Source: Lachnospiraceae bacterium
Lineage (GTDB): Bacteria; Bacillota; Clostridia; Lachnospirales; Lachnospiraceae
NCBI GenBank assembly: GCA_030527685.1
Contig: JAUNAG010000001.1
Coordinates: forward strand, 52,166 to 85,210
DNA: 33,045 nt
Direction of reading: 5' to 3'
Below, piece by piece: positions 6,842 to 14,295 of this stretch; positions within the stretch are counted from its first letter, which is position 1, and each line of letters opens with the position of its first letter. The notes under the pieces were generated by a model. It was not told the DNA's origin and made no database searches. It saw only the letters and a program-made list of their open reading frames with translations. The position numbers and the translations under genes were made by a program.

Positions 6842-8426
6842 ATGAACTATAGCAGAAAACCATGACAATAAAATAACGGGAAGGCGGTGCGGCTTTTTTC
6901 TCCCCGCATTCCTGCTGATTCTGTGGATAGAAATGTTCTCTCCGACTTTTTTGCAGTCTGCGGCAGCAGCTGTATCGAAGCCGGAAGCAGTGTCTGCTTA
7001 TGATGACGGTACCTACTGGATGGAGGTCACGCTGCAGGGCGGCAGCGGCCGCGCCGGTGTTGCTTCTCCTGCCGAAGTGCATGTGCAGAACGGAGAGATG
7101 AAGGCGGTGCTGGTCTGGTCCAGTTCGAACTATGACCGAATGACAGTGGACGGCACGGATTATGAGCCGACTGCCCTGGAGCCGGGATCAACTTTTGAAA
7201 TTCCGGTGAAAGCCGACTGTGAGATGGAGGTAACAGCCGAAACACTTGCCATGAGCACACCGCATGAGATCGCCTATACGCTGTTTTTTGACAGCACAAC
7301 GATGACGGCGGAGTCTCCGGAAGCTGAGCAGAAGCAGGACGAAGAGCCGTCGCAGCAGCCGTCCTGGCAGCATGAGCCGCTTCCTGAGATTGCCGGTCAT
7401 GCCTATGAGGGAAGCATGGAGCTTCAGTATGCGCATGAATTCGCAATTGACCGCTATGAAGGCGGCTATCAGCTGATTGCAACGGCTGCGGGAGCCGGTT
7501 TTCTGGTTATCCCGGAAGGAGCAGAGAAGCCGGAAACGGATATTCCGGTTCTGCAGCAGCCGCTCACGGATATCTATCTGGCTGCCACATCCGCGATCTG
7601 TCTGTTCGATGCACTCGATGCACTGGATGCGATTGCACTTTCCGGAACGAGAGCAGAGGACTGGGCGATTGAAGGCGCAAGACTTGCCATGGAGGACGGC
7701 CGCATTCGCTATGCCGGAAAATACAGTGAGCCTGATTACGAGCTGATTCTCGCTTCGGGCTGCCGTCTGGCTGTGGAATCCGCGATGATTTATCACAAGC
7801 CGGAGGTGAAGGAAAAGCTGGAAGAGCTGGGAATTCCGGTACTGATCGATTATTCCAGCTACGAGACGCATCCGCTCGGGCGGACGGAGTGGATGAAGGT
7901 CTACGGCGTTCTGACCGGAAAGGAAGCAGAGGCAGACGAACTCTTCCGTAAGCAGGCCGAAAAACTGGAGAGCATCAGCGCAGAGGAGAAGACCGGCAAG
8001 GTGGCTGCATTTTTCTATATCAGTCAGACCGGCGGCTATGCAGTGGTCCGCAAGGCTGGCGACTATGTGACGAAGATGATCGAGCTGGCAGGCGGAAGCT
8101 ATATTTTTGCAAATGCAGGCGGCAGCGGAAACTTAGCGGCATCTGCGTCCAGACTGACGATGGAGGCCTTCTATGCAGCCGCAAAGGATGCGGATATCGT
8201 CATCTACAACAGCACAATCAGCGGTGAGCTTCACACAATGGAGGAATTCCTGGGACTGCACGAACTGCTTGGTGACTTCAGGGCGGTACAGGCGGGCGAG
8301 GTCTGGTGCACCAATGCGAATCTGTATCAGGACACGATGCATCTGGGTACCGTGACAGAGGAGCTTCACAGGATCTTTTCAGGAACAGCGGAAGATGAGA
8401 TGCAGTTCCTGCACAGGCTGAACTGA
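6842..8426 (+). CDS. BtuF/FepB-like corrinoid-binding protein of an ABC transporter; apparent 5' frameshift
   Basis: The frame is open from 6846 to TGA at 8424-8426; its first in-frame ATG is 6933, which lies inside the hydrophobic core of a signal peptide. Upstream, GAGGTGAG precedes ATG 6842, which reads MNYSRKP-stop. Dropping one A from the A4 run at 6856-6859 joins the frames and gives MNYSRNHDNK...GRRCGFFLPAFLLILW...QSAAAA, a complete export signal (about 527 residues). The mature protein has an N-terminal accessory domain (GGSGRAGVASPA, WSSSNYD, STFEIPV), a Glu/Gln/Pro-rich linker, and a Peripla_BP_2-type binding domain. No lipobox Cys is seen. Riboswitch control suggests cobalamin or cobinamide as ligand; heme or siderophore is possible. 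Confidence 0.82.
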
Positions 8427-8500
8427 ACGGTTTTACACAGAACGGCCTTAAAGATTCCGAAAAGCTGATATGACACATTCAGCACAATCATCATCTGAAC

Positions 8501-8520
8501 TCCGGTTTTCTAAAACCGGA
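8501..8520 (+). other. Perfect intercistronic hairpin upstream of cbiK
   Basis: Nine bases (TCCGGTTTT) repeat inverted around CT. There is no T-run on the + strand, so it is unlikely to terminate; it may stabilise or process the mRNA between the binding-protein and CbiK genes. The 149-base spacer holds no other clear signal. Confidence 0.4.
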
Positions 8521-8575
8521 AAACAAAAGAGGCAGTAATTCACTTTACATATATAGACAACAGGAGGACAAATAA

Positions 8576-10213
8576 ATGAAAAAGCATCTTTCTTTCGCAG
8601 CCGCTCTCGGACTTGCACTGGTGCTGGGATGCAGCCCGGCAGCAGCTGACGCGGTGGCGGTGGCAGAAAGCACAGGATCCGCAGCAGAGGCTGTTGCCGA
8701 TGTATATACACGAACAGAGGCAGACGAAGCCGCAGCCGCAGAGGTCGGCGCGCTCATTGATGCAATCTATGTACAGACACGTACAGAGGAGACGGATGCA
8801 CAGTGCGCAGCCGCAAAGGCAGGCTGGGATGCACTGACAGAGGTGCAGAAGAGGCTGGTAACAGGCGTGAATGCAGATCCGGATTATTTCGGAAGAGATA
8901 CAGGTGATGCCTCAAAGGATGACCCGCGCAATCAGGACGAGATCGGCGAAAATGAAATTCTTGTCGTCAGCTTCGGTACATCCTTTAACGACAGCCGCTC
9001 CGATGATATCAAGGGTATCGAGGACGCTATCGCAGAAGCCAATCCGGACTGGTCCGTGCGCAGAGCATTTACCGCACAGATTATCATCAATCATGTGCAG
9101 GCAAGAGACGGTGAAGTGATCGACAACATGGAGCAGGCACTTGACCGCGCTGTGGAAAACGGCGTAAAGAATCTGATCGTACAGCCGACACATCTGATGC
9201 ACGGTGCTGAGTATGACGAGATGGCAGAAACTCTGGAAAAGTACGCACCGAAGTTTGAGCAGGTTGTCCTCGCGCAGCCGCTTCTCGGCGAAGTAGGTGA
9301 CGATGCCAATGTCATCAATGAGGATAAAAAGCAGGCAGCGGAGGCTGTTGCCGCAGCAGCACTGGCAGGCACCTCATATGAGAGCATGGAAGAAGCTGCT
9401 AACGACGGCACAGCATTTGTATTCATGGGACACGGCACAGCGCATGTTGCAAAGATCAGCTACAGCCAGATGCAGACACAGATGAAGGAACTCGGCTATA
9501 CCAATGTTCTGATCGGAACAGTGGAGGGCGAGCCGGAAGAGACAGCCTGTGAAAATGTCATTGAGACCGCAAAGAATGCCGGCTTTACAAAGATCGTTCT
9601 TCGCCCGCTGATGGTTGTGGCAGGTGATCATGCAAACAACGACATGGCCGGTGATGAAGATGATTCCTGGAAGAGCATGTTCGAGGCTTCCGGATACTTC
9701 GAATCCGTAGACTGCCAGATTGAAGGACTCGGACGTCTGGAAGATATTCAGAAGATCTATCTGGCTCATACAGCTGACGCAGCTGCTGCTTTTGAGCTGG
9801 CTTCCGAAAGCGGAAGCTCCGCTGCGGAAGCAGTCGAAGAGACTCTTGCCGACGGCGTTTATTCCGTTAATTTCACAACTGACAGCTCCATGTTCCACGT
9901 CAATGAAACCTGCGACGGCAAGGGAACGCTGACAGTGGAAAACGGAGAGATGACGGTACATATAACACTGCTTTCCAAGAAGATTCTGAATCTCTACCCG
10001 GGCAAGGCAGCAGATGCCGCCGAAGAAGGCGCTGAACTTCTGCAGCCGACAACCGATACGGTTACCTACAGCGACGGCTATACAGAAGAAGTGTACGGCT
10101 TTGATGTACCGGTTAAGGAAATCGGTGCAGACTTTGACCTTGCCCTGATCGGCACAAAGGGCGTGTGGTATGACCATGTGGTCAGCGTATCCGATCCGGA
10201 GCCGCTTGCATAA
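8576..10213 (+). CDS. cbiK: Surface lipoprotein-type sirohydrochlorin cobaltochelatase (CbiK) with C-terminal accessory domain
   Basis: This 545-residue protein starts after a strong AGGAGG. Residues 1-19 form a signal peptide with a plausible lipobox (LVLGC19). The CbiK chelatase domain spans about 120-400: it opens with EILVVSFGTSFNDSR, carries QPTHLMHGAEY, then GHGTAH (H286, H290) and AGDHANND (H352), which occupy the places of the metal-binding histidines in class II chelatases. Cytosolic CbiK inserts cobalt into sirohydrochlorin in anaerobic B12 synthesis; exported relatives (CbiK-P of Desulfovibrio) exist. Residues about 423-545 form an extra domain (DGVYSVNFTTDSSMFHV ... WYDHVVSVSDP) related in pattern to the N-terminal domain of the preceding binding protein. 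It lies in the riboswitch transcript or has its own promoter in the 149-base gap. Confidence 0.9.
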   Translation: MKKHLSFAAALGLALVLGCSPAAADAVAVAESTGSAAEAVADVYTRTEADEAAAAEVGALIDAIYVQTRTEETDAQCAAAKAGWDALTEVQKRLVTGVNADPDYFGRDTGDASKDDPRNQDEIGENEILVVSFGTSFNDSRSDDIKGIEDAIAEANPDWSVRRAFTAQIIINHVQARDGEVIDNMEQALDRAVENGVKNLIVQPTHLMHGAEYDEMAETLEKYAPKFEQVVLAQPLLGEVGDDANVINEDKKQAAEAVAAAALAGTSYESMEEAANDGTAFVFMGHGTAHVAKISYSQMQTQMKELGYTNVLIGTVEGEPEETACENVIETAKNAGFTKIVLRPLMVVAGDHANNDMAGDEDDSWKSMFEASGYFESVDCQIEGLGRLEDIQKIYLAHTADAAAAFELASESGSSAAEAVEETLADGVYSVNFTTDSSMFHVNETCDGKGTLTVENGEMTVHITLLSKKILNLYPGKAADAAEEGAELLQPTTDTVTYSDGYTEEVYGFDVPVKEIGADFDLALIGTKGVWYDHVVSVSDPEPLA

Positions 10214-10278
10214 ACAGGGTCTGACAATGCGTGTATTTTTCCTGTACTTGTAATTCTTTTGAAGATTTGATAACGTTT

Positions 10279-10316
10279 AGACAGTCTCATCGGATGATGA
10301 GGCTGTCTGATTTTTT
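10279..10316 (+). terminator. Intrinsic terminator after cbiK, just upstream of the reductase gene
   Basis: AGACAGTCTCATC (10279-10291) pairs with GATGAGGCTGTCT (10296-10308), 13 bp with one G-T pair, followed by GA and TTTTTT. The Shine-Dalgarno of the next gene begins 2 bases after the T-run, so any transcript from upstream must read through it to express the reductase. Confidence 0.87.
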
Positions 10317-10332
10317 CAGGAGGAAAGAGTTT

Positions 10333-11184
10333 ATGAATCAGGTTACATTATTGAACGGAAGAAGTGTTCCGTCTATCGGCCAGGGCACCTGGTATCTCGG
10401 CGATGATCCTTCCGTCAGAAAGAATGAGCTTGCCGCTCTTCGTACAGGTATTGAAGCAGGCATGACACTGATTGATACAGCAGAGATGTACGGCAGCGGC
10501 AGAAGTGAGAATCTGGTCGGAGAGGCCATTGCTTCCTACGACAGAGATTCCCTCTTCCTTGTTTCCAAAGTACTTCCGCAGAATGCAGGCCGCAAGAGAA
10601 TGCGCACTGCCTGCGAGAACAGCCTTCGCCGTCTCGGCGTAGAGCAGCTGGACCTCTATCTGTATCACTGGCGCGGCTCCATCCCCTTAAGAGAGTCTGT
10701 AGAAGAACTGGAGCGTCTGAAGAACGCCGGCCTGATCCGTGACTGGGGTGTATCCAACCTCGATATCGATGATATGGAAGAGCTTGCAGACTATGACGTT
10801 AAGAAGCACTGCCAGGTCAACCAGGTTCTGTATCATACCGGTTCCCGCGGTATCGAGTTCAGTCTGCTTCCGTGGATGCGCGAGCGCAATATCAGACTGA
10901 TGTCTTACTGCCCGCTGGCACAGGCCGGCACACTGAAGCAGGGTCTGATGCGCAACAAGACACTGCTGGAGATTGCCAATGCACACAGCGCAACTGTTTC
11001 ACAGATTATGCTGGCATGGAACATCCGCGGCGGCGATACAATTGCCATTCCGCGTACAGGCAAGGCAGAGCATACACTGGAGAACAGAGCGGCTGCAGAC
11101 ATTGTACTGACAGAGGCAGAGCTGCAGGCAATTGACCGCGCTTATGCACCGCCGACCAGAAAGACATGGTTAGACATGCAGTAA
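10333..11184 (+). CDS. Aldo/keto reductase
   Basis: This 283-residue NAD(P)H-dependent oxidoreductase of the AKR superfamily starts at the ATG preceded by AGGAGGAAAGAG; the frame is open further upstream but crosses a terminator there. The catalytic tetrad is visible as D48, Y53, K79 and H112 (LIDTAEMYG, LVSKVLP, LYLYHWRG). The C-terminal cofactor region carries IAIPRTGKAEH before LENRAAADIVLTEAELQAID. It is a normal length for the family. Substrate cannot be inferred. It lies alone between the cbiK terminator and a convergent bidirectional terminator. The 118 bases before it hold the terminator and no clear promoter. Confidence 0.93.
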   Translation: MNQVTLLNGRSVPSIGQGTWYLGDDPSVRKNELAALRTGIEAGMTLIDTAEMYGSGRSENLVGEAIASYDRDSLFLVSKVLPQNAGRKRMRTACENSLRRLGVEQLDLYLYHWRGSIPLRESVEELERLKNAGLIRDWGVSNLDIDDMEELADYDVKKHCQVNQVLYHTGSRGIEFSLLPWMRERNIRLMSYCPLAQAGTLKQGLMRNKTLLEIANAHSATVSQIMLAWNIRGGDTIAIPRTGKAEHTLENRAAADIVLTEAELQAIDRAYAPPTRKTWLDMQ

Positions 11185-11200
11185 AAGCTTTCGCGCAGCA

Positions 11201-11218
11201 CGGAGCAATCGACTTTTA
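11201..11218 (+). repeat. 3' module of the intergenic repeat (solo copy)
   Basis: GGAGCAATCGACTTTTA at 11202-11218 differs by one base from the module at 3323-3339 (GGAGCAATCGGCTTTTA) and closely matches 6761-6776. Here the hairpin part of the element is absent. It sits just downstream of the aldo/keto reductase stop codon. Confidence 0.5.
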
Positions 11219-11281
11219 TCAGAGAAGCAGTTGCTCAGTGCAGTCAGGTGAAAGTGCTATGCAAATAATATAAGACAATAC

Positions 11282-11352
11282 AAAAACCGGCCCATGCAGA
11301 AGTTTCAGGCACACCTGAAGTGTGTCCCTAATTTCTGCATGGGCCGGTTTTT
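11282..11352. terminator. Bidirectional terminator between convergent genes
   Basis: A perfect 20-bp outer stem (11282-11301 with 11333-11352) begins with five A and ends with five T, so it can terminate both strands. The loop contains a further small hairpin (TTCAGG/CCTGAA). It lies between the rightward aldo/keto reductase gene and the leftward corrinoid ATPase gene. Confidence 0.9.
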
Positions 11353-11446
11353 CTTAACAGATACATGTCATTTCTTCCGGACTCTTCAAGAACTGCAGTT
11401 CTTAACAGATACCCGTCAGTTCTTCCGGACTCTTTACGACCGTCAG
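11351..11446 (-). repeat. 48-base tandem duplication covering the 3' end of the ATPase gene
   Basis: Two adjacent 48-base units (11351-11398 and 11399-11446) agree at about 40 positions. On the minus strand both encode the same ending, KSPEELTGIC-stop in the gene and KSPEEMTCIC-stop in the extra copy behind it. The period is 16 codons, so the second copy is in frame after the real stop. Confidence 0.75.
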
Positions 11447-12526
11447 TCCTTTCTCACGGGCAGTCTCAAGCAATTCTTCATTACACCGGTTGAAACTGCC
11501 GGCGGGGCAGCCGGCATCCAGAACGGTGCCGACAGCAAGCATCTCTTCTTTTGCCTGTTCGAACAGCTCCCTGCAGACCGGCTCAAAGGCCTGTGCGGTA
11601 TGCACAGCTGCAGCCAGAGCCGAAGCAACCGGATAATCCAGATCATTTTCAAAGAGAATCCCGGCAGAAAAGGGGATGCCGCGGCGCTGCAGGGCACGGT
11701 AAAACGGGATGCCGAAGCCGCCGCCCCCGATAACAAAGACTTCCGGCTTTCCTTCCGGTTTTGCAAGCTCCGCACTTCCGAGCAGCGCATTGTAGCTGCC
11801 GTTTGTCATATCGTAGAGTTTCTCCACGGCATCGCCGCCGAGCACTTCTTCCGGCGTGCCGTACTGCTCAATGGTATCGCCTTTCACGCACATCACCAGA
11901 TCAGAGAACTTATAGGCGAGATCGGGCTCGTGGAGCGAAAGAATAATCGTGCATCTGCGTTCTGCCGCGAGTGTTCGCAGCAGAGAAAGAAGCTCCAGAC
12001 GGTAGCGGATATCCAGATAGGCAGTCGGCTCATCAAGCACGAGGACCGCCGGATCCTGGCAGATGGCGCGCGCCAGCAGGATGCGCTGTTTCTGTCCGTC
12101 GCTTAAGGTATTGTATTCCCGCTCCGCAAGCTCCTCCGCATTGACGGCGGAGAGGGCCCGGTCGATGTGTTCTCTGTCAGTCTGTGAAAGCCGGCCGGCT
12201 GCATTTGTAAAAGGATAACGTCCCATGGCAACCAGCTCCCGGCAGGTCATCAGCTCGGGCGAGATGCGGTCGGTCAGCATGACGGCCATCTGACGCGCCA
12301 GTTCTCCGGCACTGAGCTTTGTGAGATCGCGTTCCTGCAGATAAACACTGCCGCGGATCTGACGGAGCTGGCGGGAAAGCGTACGCAGAATCGTCGACTT
12401 TCCGGCCCCGTTTGGACCGACGAGTGTCAGAATCTGCCCTTCCTGCAGGGAAAGTGAGATATCACGGATCAGCGTGCGGCCGCGGTAGCCGACCGAGAGG
12501 TCATTTGTTTCAAGCAGTCGATGCAT
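11402..12526 (-). CDS. Cobalamin/siderophore-type ABC transporter ATP-binding protein (BtuD/FepC-like) with C-terminal extension
   Basis: This 374-residue protein has an ATPase domain (about 1-255) with Walker A GPNGAGKST (about 37-45), a Q-loop region, signature LSDGQKQR (about 141-148), Walker B LVLDEPTAYLD and the H-loop LSLHEPD. The LSDGQ variant and the YRGRTLIRD opening fit importers of iron chelates, heme or cobalamin. Residues about 265-374 are an extra domain (VIGGGGFGIPFYRAL, GILFENDLDYPVASALA) that looks nucleotide-binding-like; its role is unknown. It follows the FecCD permease after 3 bases and is probably the energising subunit for the riboswitch-linked binding protein encoded on the other strand. 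Its last codons are tandemly duplicated downstream. Confidence 0.9.
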   Translation of the reverse strand: MHRLLETNDLSVGYRGRTLIRDISLSLQEGQILTLVGPNGAGKSTILRTLSRQLRQIRGSVYLQERDLTKLSAGELARQMAVMLTDRISPELMTCRELVAMGRYPFTNAAGRLSQTDREHIDRALSAVNAEELAEREYNTLSDGQKQRILLARAICQDPAVLVLDEPTAYLDIRYRLELLSLLRTLAAERRCTIILSLHEPDLAYKFSDLVMCVKGDTIEQYGTPEEVLGGDAVEKLYDMTNGSYNALLGSAELAKPEGKPEVFVIGGGGFGIPFYRALQRRGIPFSAGILFENDLDYPVASALAAAVHTAQAFEPVCRELFEQAKEEMLAVGTVLDAGCPAGSFNRCNEELLETAREKGLTVVKSPEELTGIC

Positions 12527-12529
12527 TCT

Positions 12530-13609
12530 TTACCTCCTTCCTGAACGTTCCACCATCAGCCGGATGACGATCGGTGCTCCGAAGATGCTGGTCACAGTGC
12601 TGATGGCAAGTTCTGTCGGGGCAAATGCAGTCCTCGCCAGAAGGTCGCAGTAGATACAGAAAACAGCGCCGGCCAGGAAGGAAAGCGGAATGAGTACGGC
12701 CGGGCGAGCAGTGCGAAGCAGGCGCTTGGTGATCTGCGGGACGGCGATGCCGACGAAGGAGATCGGGCCGGCAAAAGCTGTGACGCAGGCGGAAAGCAGA
12801 CTGGAGAGCAGAATCAGTGCCGTGCGGAAAGCACGGACATGGATGCCGAGACTTTTCGCATAGCCTTCTCCGAGTGCATAGGCGCCGATCGGCTTCGAGA
12901 GAAGCAGGGATGCCAGCAGGCAGAGCAGTGTCAGAACGAAGCAGAAGCGGACGGCGTGCCAGTCTGCCGAGGAAAAGCTGCCCATCGACCAGCCGGTCAG
13001 GCCGGCAATATGGTGTTCATCGGCAAATGTCACGCAGAAGTCGGTCACGGCGCTGCAGAGATAGCTCACCATGATGCCGATGACCAGCAGCATGGACATA
13101 TTCTGTACTTTTTGCGCAAAGAGCAGGACGATGCCGGTGACCAGCAGGGATCCTGCAAATGCCGCCAGTACCATGACGCCGGAGTTCATGGAAGACAGTG
13201 ACGGCAGAAGAAAGATCATGGTCAGGCTGACAAGCATTTTGGCGCCGGAGGAGATGCCGAGTACGAACGGGCCGGCAATCGGATTGCGGAAGAAGGCCTG
13301 CAGAAGAAAGCCGGACAGAGAAAGTCCGCCGCCCAGGACGGCAGCCAGAAGCATGCGCGGGAGTCGGATGCCGAAGAGAATACGGGCCTCGGTCGAGCCT
13401 GTCAGAAAATCCGCAAACAGCGGACCGTACCGGTCTGGATGCAGGAAAGAGAGCAGCCGCAGGCGGATGCCGTTCAGAAGAAGGCTGAAAACCTGCCCTG
13501 CAGGAATTCGGACTGCACCGATATGGACATTCAGCAGCAGACCGCCGACCAGCAGTACGAAGGCTGCGGCTGAAAAAAGCGGAATGCGGAGAGAAGATTT
13601 ATTCGTCAT
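12530..13609 (-). CDS. FecCD-family ABC transporter permease (BtuC-like)
   Basis: This 359-residue membrane protein has about 9-10 predicted helices. Family motifs are clear: GGGLSLSGFLLQAFFRNPIAGPFVLGISSGA (about 98-128, the conserved 'G-Q--F-NPLA-P-LGISSGA' segment) and the coupling-helix region AFAGPISFVGIAVPQITKRL (about 280-300). FecCD permeases import iron-siderophores, heme or cobalamin as homodimers. The gene is followed after 3 bases by the ATPase. No strong Shine-Dalgarno precedes the ATG. No second riboswitch is seen upstream on this strand, so its regulation differs from the binding-protein/CbiK transcript unless a regulator couples them. Confidence 0.92.
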   Translation of the reverse strand: MTNKSSLRIPLFSAAAFVLLVGGLLLNVHIGAVRIPAGQVFSLLLNGIRLRLLSFLHPDRYGPLFADFLTGSTEARILFGIRLPRMLLAAVLGGGLSLSGFLLQAFFRNPIAGPFVLGISSGAKMLVSLTMIFLLPSLSSMNSGVMVLAAFAGSLLVTGIVLLFAQKVQNMSMLLVIGIMVSYLCSAVTDFCVTFADEHHIAGLTGWSMGSFSSADWHAVRFCFVLTLLCLLASLLLSKPIGAYALGEGYAKSLGIHVRAFRTALILLSSLLSACVTAFAGPISFVGIAVPQITKRLLRTARPAVLIPLSFLAGAVFCIYCDLLARTAFAPTELAISTVTSIFGAPIVIRLMVERSGRR

Positions 13610-13732
13610 AGTGAATTAAAAATGTATCATAACAAAGCGGAAAACCGCGGTTTAAAGGTGTGTGAACGGTTGCTACGCTTTACTATAACATGAAAAAACA
13701 AATGGCGTCACAGGAACGTAAAAGCAGGAGGA

Positions 13733-13761
13733 TTGCTTTTTCAAACAGATGATAGTACAAT
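13733..13761 (+). promoter_or_regulatory. Promoter of the toxin-antitoxin operon
   Basis: TTGCTT (13733-13738), a spacer of exactly 17 bases and TACAAT (13756-13761) stand 32 bases before the antitoxin start. An AAGGAGG Shine-Dalgarno follows at about 13778. Confidence 0.6.
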
Positions 13762-13793
13762 GAACTACACAAAGAATAAGGAGGACAACTGAT

Positions 13794-14015
13794 ATGGCAT
13801 TCTCAATCAGATTAACGGAATCGGAAAAAGCTCTGGCTGACAGCTACGCAAAGCTGCATGCTATGTCACTTGGAGAAGCATTCAAGAAAGCATTGTTTGA
13901 AAAAATTGAAGATGAATATGATATTGCGGTTGCAGACGAGGCATATTCTGAATATGTAGAAAGCGGACGGGAAAGCAGACCGATAGAAGCACTTTGGAAA
14001 GAGTGTGATCTATGA
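13794..14015 (+). CDS. RelB/DUF6290-like antitoxin
   Basis: This 73-residue protein opens with a ribbon-helix-helix-like segment (MAFSIRLTESEKALADSYAKLHAMSLGEAFKKAL), the DNA-binding half typical of RelB/DinJ and DUF6290 antitoxins, followed by an acidic C-terminal tail (EYDIAVADEAYSEYVESGRE) that would wrap the toxin. Full length for the family. Its stop overlaps the toxin start by four bases (ATGA), the usual translational coupling of such pairs. It would neutralise the toxin and repress the promoter at 13733-13761. Confidence 0.88.
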   Translation: MAFSIRLTESEKALADSYAKLHAMSLGEAFKKALFEKIEDEYDIAVADEAYSEYVESGRESRPIEALWKECDL

Positions 14016-14281
14016 GATATTCCGTAGCAACGACAGATCGGTTTGATAAAGAATTTAAGAAGCTGGACCGGTATACGCAGCGCATGATCAAGGCCTGGAT
14101 TGAAAAGAATCTCATCGGCTGTGAGAACCCGCGGATTCACGGCAAAGGTCTGACTGCCAATCGAAGCGGTCAGTGGAGATACAGGATAGGAGATTATCGT
14201 CTGCTTTGTGAAATAGAAGATGACAGGCTGATTATCGTGGCACTGACAGTGGGACATAGAAAAGATGTCTGTAACAGATAA
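14012..14281 (+). CDS. RelE/ParE-family toxin
   Basis: This 89-residue basic protein matches RelE/YafQ/ParE: it opens RYSVATTDRFDKEFKKLD, then has the central core GQWRYRIGDYRLLCEIEDD and the C-terminal VALTVGHRKDVCNR. Conserved Arg residues in WRYRIGDYR and the His/Arg in GHRKDVC are at positions used by RelE mRNA interferases. Whether it cuts mRNA or poisons gyrase cannot be told by eye, though the H-R-K-x-V-Y/C end is RelE-like. It overlaps the antitoxin stop and is followed 14 bases later by an unrelated sugar isomerase gene. Confidence 0.88.
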   Translation: MRYSVATTDRFDKEFKKLDRYTQRMIKAWIEKNLIGCENPRIHGKGLTANRSGQWRYRIGDYRLLCEIEDDRLIIVALTVGHRKDVCNR

Positions 14282-14295
14282 CGAGAGGTGACGAT

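Noticed and set aside
11294..12106. Plus-strand open frame of 270 codons over the ATPase gene
   Set aside because: It starts inside the bidirectional terminator and duplicated region and has no ribosome binding site or recognisable fold.
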